NCBI GenBank assembly: GCA_039795895.1 | Contig: JBDKKW010000014.1 | Span: forward strand, 1 to 20,923 | Length of the DNA: 20,923 nucleotides | Source of the DNA: JBBTSQ01 sp039795895 | GTDB taxonomy: Bacteria > Patescibacteriota > Minisyncoccia > Phycocordibacterales > JBAYGS01 | Direction: 5' to 3' | Part shown: one piece after another, positions 1 to 5,462 of the stretch | How the letters are laid out: each line of letters opens with the position of its first letter | How positions within the stretch are numbered: the first letter of the stretch is position 1 | Position numbers and translations under genes: made by a program | Notes under the pieces: model-generated | Seen by the model: only the letters and a program-made list of their open reading frames with translations | What the model was told of the DNA's origin: nothing | Databases searched by the model: none

Positions 1-626
1 TCACTAAAACCAAAATCCTCGAACGAATCCAAAAAGGAGATCTGTCTTTTTCTCCGGCTCTTGATAGCTTTCAACTCCAAGAACACGCCATCGATTTGCG
101 GATGGGTTTTACTTTTCTTTTGCCCAAACGCTGGAAGATGAGCAACGCTGGTCGAGAAGCGCTCGATACCATGCATTTTGATAAAGCAAACGCGGAATAC
201 TTCGATATCATCGAATTGGAACAAGGACAATATTTTGACCTCCTTCCTGGTGAATACGTGATGGTATCCACCCTCGAATCGATTCGTCTTTCAAAAGACA
301 TTATGGCGGTCCTCTATCCTCGCTCATCGACCAACCGCAAAGGACTCTCGCTTGACCTCACTGGCATCGTCGATGCTGGCTACGAAGGCCAACTCACTCT
401 CCCTATCCGAAACAACACCAGCTCACAAATCGTCCGCCTCTACCCGGGAGAGCGCATCTGCCAGATCACCCTCGATACCCTGACTGAAGCAGTAGAACCT
501 CGCAAAAGTAAGTATCACAAAAAAGATATTATTGAAGGTGTGGCACGCGAGAAACAAGTTGAAGCAAAATTAATCCTCTCGGGTAAGATTAAAGATTTGA
601 AAGCAAAATATCCGGCAAAGAAGTAA
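1..626 (+). CDS. dUTPase/dCTP deaminase superfamily protein, 5'-partial
   Basis: The reading frame is already open at base 3, before the first ATG (96), and those extra residues (ILERIQKGDLSF..., then AIDLRMG) match the N-terminus of dCTP deaminases, so only a few codons lie outside the window. The family forms trimers that act on dCTP or dUTP to supply dUMP and keep uracil out of DNA. Visible motifs: YPRSSTNRKGLSL (Arg-Ser-Ser...Arg of the nucleotide site), TGIVDAGYEGQL (conserved Asp) and YPGERICQITLD. Where deaminases have the catalytic Glu (TLEF/TLEL) this protein has TLPI, and the spacing of the TGIVDAGYEG block fits dUTPase better. No glycine-rich C-terminal motif V is present; the tail is Lys-rich. 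A plus-strand dUTPase gene follows 89 bases later. dUTPase, dCTP deaminase or an inactive relative are all possible; the family is secure, the activity is not. Confidence 0.85.
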   Translation, partial: TKTKILERIQKGDLSFSPALDSFQLQEHAIDLRMGFTFLLPKRWKMSNAGREALDTMHFDKANAEYFDIIELEQGQYFDLLPGEYVMVSTLESIRLSKDIMAVLYPRSSTNRKGLSLDLTGIVDAGYEGQLTLPIRNNTSSQIVRLYPGERICQITLDTLTEAVEPRKSKYHKKDIIEGVAREKQVEAKLILSGKIKDLKAKYPAKK

Positions 627-647
627 TAAGGAGGTGTCAGGTTTTCA

Positions 648-676
648 TTTGCAATTATATCTTAGTATGATATAAT
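648..676 (+). promoter_or_regulatory. Promoter of the dUTPase gene
   Basis: TTTGCA at 648-653, a 17-base spacer and a perfect TATAAT at 671-676, with an extended -10 TG at 668-669. The expected transcript start near 683 leaves a leader of about 33 nt that holds the strong SD of the next gene. Confidence 0.75.
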
Positions 677-715
677 ATTGTTCAGAACAAAAACCTTTAC
701 CAAAAGGAGGCTCAT

Positions 716-1312
716 TTGAAATCCAAAAGACAGCTAAAGCCAGAGGAACAGGTCAAAGTGTTCGTCATTCCTGGTGGACAGACGCCAGAGCCAAAAACTG
801 CTGGTGCAGTCGGCTACGATTGTGGTGTGCGGGCGATTGTCTCGCTCGAATTCGACAAACACAATCCTGAGCGCCGTATCCCCTACTTTGACTTCACCGG
901 CAAACCCAAAGACGCCAAAGCACGAAAGCGGGTTCGCCGAGTGAAGAAAGCAGGTGGTGGACACGAGTGGATATACATCCTGCCACCAAAGGGACGGTGC
1001 GTCATCGGTATTGGCGTCACCCTCGAAACACCCGATTGTCTCTGTTGGTATGTGCGCCCTCGCGGAAGCACACCGTTCCGAGGCATCGTAGTGGCCTCGG
1101 CTGACGTCCCCGGAGACTCTGATTTCCGTGGAGAGCCGGTGGCAGTGCTGATCAACGACAGCTCAAAGCCGTTTGAGATACGGCACGGCCAACGTCTAGT
1201 CCAGCTCGTATTTGAACCTGCCGTCCGACCGAAATTGAAAGTGGTCAAAAGTCATTTGAAGCTGACCAAGACCCGGCGCGGATGCGGATGCAATGGCTCG
1301 ACTGGAAAGTAG
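716..1312 (+). CDS. dut: dUTPase (dUTP diphosphatase), long form with basic insertion
   Basis: Trimeric dUTPase hydrolysing dUTP to dUMP and pyrophosphate in the cytoplasm. All five family motifs can be traced: I (AGAVGYDCGVRA), II (RPRGST), III (ADVPGDSDFRGE, with the catalytic Asp), IV (FEIRHGQRLVQLVFEP) and the C-terminal V (RGCGCNGSTGK, the Gly-rich lid). At 198 residues it is longer than the usual 145-155, because about 45 residues rich in Lys/Arg separate motifs I and II. Start is TTG at 716, chosen because AAAAGGAGG ends five bases upstream; such a strong SD is rare in this window. The gene has its own promoter and intrinsic terminator and looks more GC-rich than its neighbours, which could mean horizontal origin (inference). 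It sits beside another superfamily member. Confidence 0.88.
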   Translation: MKSKRQLKPEEQVKVFVIPGGQTPEPKTAGAVGYDCGVRAIVSLEFDKHNPERRIPYFDFTGKPKDAKARKRVRRVKKAGGGHEWIYILPPKGRCVIGIGVTLETPDCLCWYVRPRGSTPFRGIVVASADVPGDSDFRGEPVAVLINDSSKPFEIRHGQRLVQLVFEPAVRPKLKVVKSHLKLTKTRRGCGCNGSTGK

Positions 1313-1320
1313 CAGACTCT

Positions 1321-1360
1321 CCGCCCAAGACCTTTCGCGAAAGGTCTTGGGCGGTTTTTT
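1321..1360 (+). terminator. Intrinsic terminator of dut
   Basis: Perfect hairpin at 1321-1354 (CCGCCCAAGACCTTTCGC and its complement) followed by T6 at 1355-1360, just after the dut stop codon. Confidence 0.9.
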
Positions 1361-1371
1361 AATTACTCAAC

Positions 1372-1408
1372 AAAAAAGCCCCGTCTCGCTTCGCGAGACG
1401 GGGCTTTT
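1372..1408 (-). terminator. Bidirectional terminator after rplK
   Basis: GC-rich hairpin 1378-1404 (GCCCCGTCTCGC / GCGAGACGGGGC) flanked by A6 on the left and T4 on the right, so it can stop transcription from either side. It lies 36 bases beyond the rplK stop and insulates the convergent dut and secE-nusG-rplK units. Confidence 0.88.
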
Positions 1409-1443
1409 ACCTAAAAACTATAGACTAACAACTATCAACTTCC

Positions 1444-1866
1444 TTATTTCACCTCCACACCCATCGATCGAGCAGAACCTTCAATCACCTTCATCGCTGA
1501 TTCAATACTAGTCGTATTCAAGTCAGGCAATTTCTTTTCAGCAATTTCTCGAACTTGAGCTTTGGTAATGGTGCCAATCTTTGCAGTATTTGGACGACCA
1601 GAACCTTTTTCCTTTTTGAGCGCTTTCAAGATGAGACTTGAAGCTGGAGGAGTCTTGAGGACGAAATCGTAGGTACGATCTTCGTATACCGAGATCACTA
1701 CCGGCACAATATCACCCACCATCGCCTTGGTCGCATCATTAAACTTCTTGGTGAAATCACCAATGTTGATACCCGCCTGACCGAGCGCAGGACCAATAGG
1801 AGGAGCTGGAGTCGCCTTCCCTGCTGGGATGACGAGCTTTACTTGTTTCATTACTTTTTTAGCCAT
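1444..1866 (-). CDS. rplK: 50S ribosomal protein L11
   Basis: L11 (uL11) binds the GTPase-associated region of 23S rRNA. The 140 residues are full length: the N-terminal domain has VKLVIPAGKATPAPPIGPAL and GINIGDF, and the C-terminal RNA-binding domain has TPPASSLILKA and GTITKAQVREIA, ending in the SARSMGV signature. Start is ATG at 1866; there is no SD before it. It is third in the secE-nusG-rplK order, 75 bases after nusG. In most bacteria rplA (L1) follows directly; here a bidirectional terminator does. Confidence 0.98.
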   Translation of the reverse strand: MAKKVMKQVKLVIPAGKATPAPPIGPALGQAGINIGDFTKKFNDATKAMVGDIVPVVISVYEDRTYDFVLKTPPASSLILKALKKEKGSGRPNTAKIGTITKAQVREIAEKKLPDLNTTSIESAMKVIEGSARSMGVEVK

Positions 1867-1941
1867 AATAGATATTTAGATTTGAGAATAAATGTTTGAA
1901 AATTGAATCCTTCGAGAAGCGCGAAGTGAGACGATAGTACC

Positions 1942-2487
1942 CTAAATCTTCTTAACTTGCAAGAAGTCGAGCTCAACCGGAGTTTCGCGACCGAACATTG
2001 AGACCAACACCTTCACCTTGCCTCGCTCACTGTCCACTTCAGACACTTTGCCCTCCAAATCCTTAAACGGACCGTCAGCAATGATAACTGCGTCATCAAT
2101 CGAAAGATTGATGGTGTGTTTGACCATACCAGTATTCATACGAGCAAAGAGTGAATCAACTTCTTTCTTGTCGAGAGGTACTGGAGTCACGCCTGAGCCC
2201 ACGAAGCCAGTTACGCGAGGGGTATTGCGTACCACAAACCATGAATCATCAGTCACCACCATATCTACCATAATGTAACCGGGATAGATCTTCTCTTCTT
2301 CCTCAACGCGCTTGTTACCCTTCACTTTGATAGTCTTTTCGGTTGGTACGATCACATTAAAAATCCGATCTTCCATATTCAAAGATTCAATGCGTTGTTT
2401 GAGGTTTCGAGCAACCGCATTTTCATAGCCTGCGTAGGTGTGAATTGCGTACCAATTTCGCTCGCCGGTGTTTTCTTGTTTGGCCAT
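1942..2487 (-). CDS. nusG: Transcription termination/antitermination factor NusG
   Basis: NusG binds the RNA polymerase clamp, suppresses pausing and links to Rho or the ribosome. The 181 residues show the NGN domain (NWYAIHTYAGYENAVARNL..., YPGYIMVDM, VRNTPRVTGFVG) and a C-terminal KOW domain (GPFKDLEGKVSEVDSERGKV, then FGRETPVELDF). Length and domain order are normal, with no insertion domain. Start is ATG at 2487 without an SD, 27 bases after secE, so the two are surely cotranscribed. Confidence 0.97.
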   Translation of the reverse strand: MAKQENTGERNWYAIHTYAGYENAVARNLKQRIESLNMEDRIFNVIVPTEKTIKVKGNKRVEEEEKIYPGYIMVDMVVTDDSWFVVRNTPRVTGFVGSGVTPVPLDKKEVDSLFARMNTGMVKHTINLSIDDAVIIADGPFKDLEGKVSEVDSERGKVKVLVSMFGRETPVELDFLQVKKI

Positions 2488-2514
2488 AGATAAAAAGTGA
2501 TTAGAAGTAAACGT

Positions 2515-2697
2515 TTATTTGAGGAGAAGTGCTTTCAAACCAGTCGAGAAGATAAAATCAAAGAGACCCAAGAAAAGCGAGGTAACTACCGTGAGAGCAA
2601 CAACGAAAAAAGTAAACGCAACCGCCTGCTTGCGTGTCGGCCAGGTGACATGCTTGAGTTCGTGTTGTGTTTCTTCTAAATAATTGATGAGACCCAT
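2515..2697 (-). CDS. secE: Preprotein translocase subunit SecE
   Basis: Small essential subunit that clamps SecY in the SecYEG translocon. The 60-residue protein has the typical amphipathic helix (YLEETQHELKHVTWPTRKQA, with the W-P-T/S signature) followed by a single membrane helix (about residues 27-50). This is the minimal one-TM form. It is first in the secE-nusG-rplK unit, has a strong promoter upstream and no SD (AATTCAAAAATAT precedes the ATG). Confidence 0.95.
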   Translation of the reverse strand: MGLINYLEETQHELKHVTWPTRKQAVAFTFFVVALTVVTSLFLGLFDFIFSTGLKALLLK

Positions 2698-2727
2698 ATA
2701 TTTTTGAATTATGTTGGTTTTAAAAAC

Positions 2728-2741
2728 AGCCCCGAGGGGCT
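2728..2741 (-). promoter_or_regulatory. Hairpin plus U-tract in the secE leader (possible attenuator)
   Basis: On the minus strand AGCCCCTCGGGGCT (six pairs, tiny loop) is followed by GTTTTT. It lies about 10 nt after the predicted transcript start and about 30 nt before the secE ATG, where a terminator could lower expression. The stem is short, so its strength is uncertain. Confidence 0.45.
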
Positions 2742-2757
2742 ATAACTGAGTAAATAC

Positions 2758-2786
2758 AGTATACTCTCGGTATCAGAAAAAGTCAA
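2758..2786 (-). promoter_or_regulatory. Promoter of secE-nusG-rplK
   Basis: Minus strand: TTGACT (2781-2786), 17-base spacer, TATACT (2758-2763). It is close to the sigma-70 consensus and about 60 bases before secE. Confidence 0.85.
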
Positions 2787-2792
2787 TCAATG

Positions 2793-2820
2793 AAAAACCA
2801 CCCCCTGTAGTAGGGGGTGG
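2793..2820 (-). terminator. Intrinsic terminator of the 128-residue gene
   Basis: Hairpin CCACCCCC...GGGGGTGG at 2798-2820 with a T5 run on the minus strand (2793-2797), 11 bases past the stop at 2832. Confidence 0.85.
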
Positions 2821-2831
2821 TAAGAAAACCC

Positions 2832-3218
2832 TCAACGAGTCTCGTGAGCAAAAGCGAGACCAAAGTGACACTCCGCGAGAGCTTTTTCCAAACGACGAAT
2901 TTGCCGTTCCACAAAGCCCAAACGCCTCTCATCAGCAGGGTCGTACACACCTAGCACTTTCACTGACTGATCTTGATCGAGAAAAAACCGTCGGAGATGC
3001 GCCTTTTTCAAAAATTGTCCGATCTTGCGTGGCACCCTCTCGGTCGCCAAGAACCACCGATTGGTGTGTGTATAAACTGCGAGCTCGCGAATAGTCGACG
3101 CCGACTCAACAACCAGTGTCAGCACCGTACCCGAAGTGGAAGCCACTTTTTTGAGCACCACCGAACAGATACCGGTCTTCCTTGGTGCATGCCGAGGTGG
3201 AACAAATTGCTTTTTCAT
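2832..3218 (-). CDS. Hypothetical basic protein, 128 aa
   Basis: I do not recognise the family. The protein is soluble, without signal peptide or membrane helix, and basic: MKKQFVPPRHAPRK at the start and a KIGQFLKKAHLRRFF stretch near the middle. The first half looks beta-rich (SGTVLTLVVESAS...ELAVYTHTNRWFLA) and the C-terminal third helical (GFVERQIRRLEKALAE), so a small nucleic-acid or ribosome-associated protein is conceivable but unproven. It has its own promoter and terminator, so it is a monocistronic unit between the secE operon and the SIMPL gene. The clean transcription signals support it as a real gene. No SD; leader of roughly 65 nt. Confidence 0.7.
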   Translation of the reverse strand: MKKQFVPPRHAPRKTGICSVVLKKVASTSGTVLTLVVESASTIRELAVYTHTNRWFLATERVPRKIGQFLKKAHLRRFFLDQDQSVKVLGVYDPADERRLGFVERQIRRLEKALAECHFGLAFAHETR

Positions 3219-3288
3219 ACGAGTCCCGTTGATATTACATTGCGGTTGAGAACGAACACTGCTCTACTCCTGTAGACACATTGGAATT

Positions 3289-3317
3289 AGTATAGACAGG
3301 AGATAAAAAAGAAGCAA
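3289..3317 (-). promoter_or_regulatory. Promoter of the 128-residue gene
   Basis: Minus strand TTGCTT (3312-3317), 17-base spacer, TATACT (3289-3294). The -10 is strong and the -35 moderate. Confidence 0.6.
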
Positions 3318-3344
3318 GGTAAATAAGTCAGCAGGAGGGATCGG

Positions 3345-3383
3345 AAAAGAATGAGCGACGCCTACGGCGTCGCTCATTCTTTT
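3345..3383 (-). terminator. Bidirectional terminator after the SIMPL gene
   Basis: Perfect 18-bp inverted repeat AAAAGAATGAGCGACGCC / complement around a TAC loop, T-rich on both sides. A second pair, GCAGGAG (3331-3337) and CTCCTGC (3394-3400), flanks it and could extend the stem. Confidence 0.85.
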
Positions 3384-3415
3384 CTATCTTGCTCTCCTGC
3401 TTCTTATCTTCTACT

Positions 3416-4234
3416 CTAGTTTATCTCGTACGTAATCGTCACCTCCGCAGTAATTTTATTCTCCCCTGCTGGTACTTCTGGGGCGGGTGCAGATTCGGCT
3501 CCAGCCATATCATACGCCATGGTCTTTGCTACATACATCGGTCGATAATTCCCACCTTCAGAGAAATTAGTAATCTTGCCGAGTGACACACCGAGCGCAT
3601 TAGCAAGCTTCTCCGCCTGCGCTCGAGCATCCACAATCGCACTGTCTCGTGCATCACGCGCAAGCTGATCTTGCTTGTCTACTGAAAATGACAATCCGGA
3701 TACATTGGTCACGCCAACAGATCCAATTCCTCCGAGCACTGCGCCCGCATCAGCAATCTTGCGAATCTTAACCTCGACACTCTGTGTGACCTCGTAGCCC
3801 TTAAATACACGCTCGCCGGTCGTATAGCCCTGTGGAGTGTACTTGGTCGGATACTCGTATCGAGGAGTAATATTGTAGTAGGTTGTCTTAATATCTTTTT
3901 CGGCAATTCCCTTACCCTTCAAAAAAGCGATAGCTTTATTTGAAATATCAGTTGCTTGCTTCTGAGCATCAGCCACCTGCATACCCTCACCCACCACTGA
4001 AAACGAAATGGTTGCAATATCTGGGATAGCAATCACTTCGCCTTTTCCAGAGACCGTGATTGTACTCGCAGGAAGATTTTCCTGACCAGCCATCTTGTAC
4101 GCCTTCCATTCATGGAGCGTCTTCACAAAAAAGAAGAGTGAAAGAATAACCACCAATACGGTCAACCCTCGTTTGAGTTGCATCTTACCCTGGCACAAAC
4201 ACCCTGTACCAGCACCTGCATTACATGTACACAT
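3416..4234 (-). CDS. SIMPL-domain (DUF541) protein, membrane anchored
   Basis: After a membrane helix (about residues 23-40, LTVLVVILSLFFFVKTLH) follows the SIMPL fold: TITVSGKGEVIAIPDIATIS, GIAEKDIKTTYYNITPRYEY, a central KGYEVTQSVEVKIRK, and ARDSAIVDARAQAEKLANALG, with a closing strand ITAEVTITYEI. SIMPL proteins (for example YggE/BP26) are secreted or envelope-bound; their biochemical role is poorly known. The ATG at 4234 gives an unusual N-terminus with four cysteines (CTCNAGAGTGCLC). A TATAAT lies only three bases upstream of that ATG, so either the mRNA is leaderless or translation starts at Met18 (4183), where a weak AGGG precedes MQLKRG. Met18 would remove the Cys segment. Confidence 0.88.
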   Translation of the reverse strand: MCTCNAGAGTGCLCQGKMQLKRGLTVLVVILSLFFFVKTLHEWKAYKMAGQENLPASTITVSGKGEVIAIPDIATISFSVVGEGMQVADAQKQATDISNKAIAFLKGKGIAEKDIKTTYYNITPRYEYPTKYTPQGYTTGERVFKGYEVTQSVEVKIRKIADAGAVLGGIGSVGVTNVSGLSFSVDKQDQLARDARDSAIVDARAQAEKLANALGVSLGKITNFSEGGNYRPMYVAKTMAYDMAGAESAPAPEVPAGENKITAEVTITYEIN

Positions 4235-4282
4235 AGAATTATAAATGAATTATCTACTAAAGTTTCGACAGTATAACACAAA

Positions 4283-5158
4283 CTACCTCGCGTTTTGTAC
4301 TCGATACGCCAAGACCACATTTTGAAAAAGGGACGCGACCGTCATTGGTCCTACCCCACCCGGCACTGGTGTAATCGCTTTAGCTTTTTTAGACGCCGCA
4401 TCAAAATCAACATCTCCCACGATTTTCCGTGCCGGAATTTCGTCATCGAGCTTTTGTCCTTCCACTGAATTAATTCCCACATCAATGATCACCTGATCTT
4501 TTGAAAAATAATTCTTTCCGATCAGCTTTGGTTTACCAATCGCCACGATCACAATCTCACTTGCCTTGGTGATTTTCTCTACGTCCACGCTTTGACTATG
4601 GCACACAGTCACTGTCGCTCCATAATTAAGCAATAGGAGTGTAATTGGTTTACCTACTAGTATAGACCGGCCGAGGACCGCAACCCTTACACCCGTAATC
4701 GGAATCTGGTAATACTGGAGCAGTGAGATCACCCCACGCGCCGTCGCTGGCACAAAACCGCCTGTCTTACCCTCAAGCAGAAATTTCATATTGGTCGAGT
4801 GTAGCCCATCCACATCTTTTCCGGGAGCAATTTCTTCAAGAACACGATGCGTATCGATGTGTGCAGGAAGTGGAAGCTGGACAATCATCCCATGAATTCC
4901 ACGATCATCGTTTAATTCTCGAATCTGACTGAGTAGTGACGCCTGACTGATCCCCTCAGCAAAGACAAGATGCTCAACCGATATGCCAATATCCATCCCA
5001 AATTTCTTTTTCTGAGCAATATAGGCGTTTGATTCTTTGTTGGTGCCCACTTGAATAATGGCGAGCTTTGGCTTCCCTGCAAAAGTAGCCACCTCACGAG
5101 CGAGAGCGACTTTGATTTCATCCCGGACTTTTTTTCCATCAAGCAACAGTGGTGCCAT
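4283..5158 (-). CDS. folD: Bifunctional methylenetetrahydrofolate dehydrogenase/cyclohydrolase
   Basis: FolD interconverts 5,10-methylene-THF, 5,10-methenyl-THF and 10-formyl-THF in the cytosol, feeding purine synthesis and formyl-Met-tRNA. The 291 residues are full length. The catalytic Tyr46 and Lys50 pair is in SNAYIAQKKKFG, the QLPLP and PGKDVDGLH (Asp115) signatures are present, and the Rossmann part has VLGRSILVGKP, DVGIN and the terminal PGGVGPMTVASL. One departure: the usual P-C/S-T-P-x-G reads PATARG. A TACAAT -10 lies 14 bases before the ATG with no SD, so the leader is at most about 8 nt. Directly upstream on the same strand lies the structured RNA element. Confidence 0.97.
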   Translation of the reverse strand: MAPLLLDGKKVRDEIKVALAREVATFAGKPKLAIIQVGTNKESNAYIAQKKKFGMDIGISVEHLVFAEGISQASLLSQIRELNDDRGIHGMIVQLPLPAHIDTHRVLEEIAPGKDVDGLHSTNMKFLLEGKTGGFVPATARGVISLLQYYQIPITGVRVAVLGRSILVGKPITLLLLNYGATVTVCHSQSVDVEKITKASEIVIVAIGKPKLIGKNYFSKDQVIIDVGINSVEGQKLDDEIPARKIVGDVDFDAASKKAKAITPVPGGVGPMTVASLFQNVVLAYRVQNAR

Positions 5159-5172
5159 AGTGTGTATCGGCT

Positions 5173-5201
5173 ATTGTAGCTGAAATATGTAAACAAAACA
5201 A
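5173..5201 (-). promoter_or_regulatory. Probable folD promoter
   Basis: Minus strand TTGTTT (5196-5201), 17-base spacer, TACAAT (5173-5178), just downstream of the terminator of the upstream RNA. Its presence suggests folD does not depend on read-through of that RNA. Confidence 0.55.
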
Positions 5202-5405
5202 AAAGAAAGCCCCGCGCATGCGCAGGGCAAAGTGTTGATTGTCGTAAAGCGAAACCTAAGCATTACCCTATCGGTATCTTTATCCAGCCTTTCGGTCGGA
5301 CACATCGAGAACAGAAGCAAGCTTCAATCCTCAGCTTTACGGGAAGTCTCCTTTCGGAGAGAGCCCATCGAAATCTGTTAAATCTCAACGGAAAACAACC
5401 AACAC
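5200..5405 (-). ncRNA. Candidate structured non-coding RNA, ~206 nt
   Basis: This interval carries a complete RNA-gene architecture on the minus strand. A promoter lies at 5410-5437. The 5' segment GUGUUGGUUGU (5395-5405) pairs fully, with one G-U, with ACAAUCAACAC (5232-5242), closing the molecule (P1). P2 is CGUAAAGC (5334-5341) with GCUUUACG (5243-5250), stacked directly on P1. A hairpin with a GAAA tetraloop lies between P1 and P2 (5341-5366). Inside P2 sit three more: 5307-5332 (CUUG loop), 5283-5300 (GAAA loop) and 5264-5276. An intrinsic terminator, GCCCUGCGCA/UGCGCGGGGC then UUUCUUUUU (5200-5228), ends it. I could not match it to tmRNA, RNase P, 6S or SRP RNA. It could be a stand-alone RNA or a cis-regulator of folD. 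Structure is read by eye, not computed. Confidence 0.65.
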
Positions 5406-5409
5406 AGAG

Positions 5410-5437
5410 ATAATAACAAAACGTCCCAAAAGTGCAA
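5410..5437 (-). promoter_or_regulatory. Promoter of the structured RNA
   Basis: Minus strand TTGCAC (5432-5437), 16-base spacer, TATTAT (5410-5415). The predicted start falls within a few bases of the P1 helix of the RNA. Confidence 0.7.
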
Positions 5438-5443
5438 GATTGC

Positions 5444-5452
5444 TGTGGATAA
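5444..5452 (-). promoter_or_regulatory. Perfect DnaA box
   Basis: TTATCCACA on the minus strand, an exact match to the DnaA consensus. It lies seven bases upstream of the -35 element of the structured RNA and just after the helicase stop. I noticed no second box nearby, so it is not evidence for a replication origin. Confidence 0.5.
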
Positions 5453-5462
5453 CCACCATATA

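Noticed and set aside
883..1248. 121-codon frame antisense to dut
   Set aside because: Shadow of the dUTPase, which has all five motifs, an SD, a promoter and a terminator on the plus strand.
5200..5405. tmRNA, RNase P RNA, 6S, SRP RNA or hammerhead ribozyme for the structured RNA
   Set aside because: No tag reading frame or tRNA-like ends, no RNase P conserved core, not rod-shaped as 6S, no SRP loop. A CUGAGGA fits the hammerhead CUGANGA but no properly placed GAAA and cleavage stem follow.
5444..5452. Replication origin
   Set aside because: Only one DnaA box, no AT-rich unwinding region with box clusters, and no dnaA or dnaN nearby.
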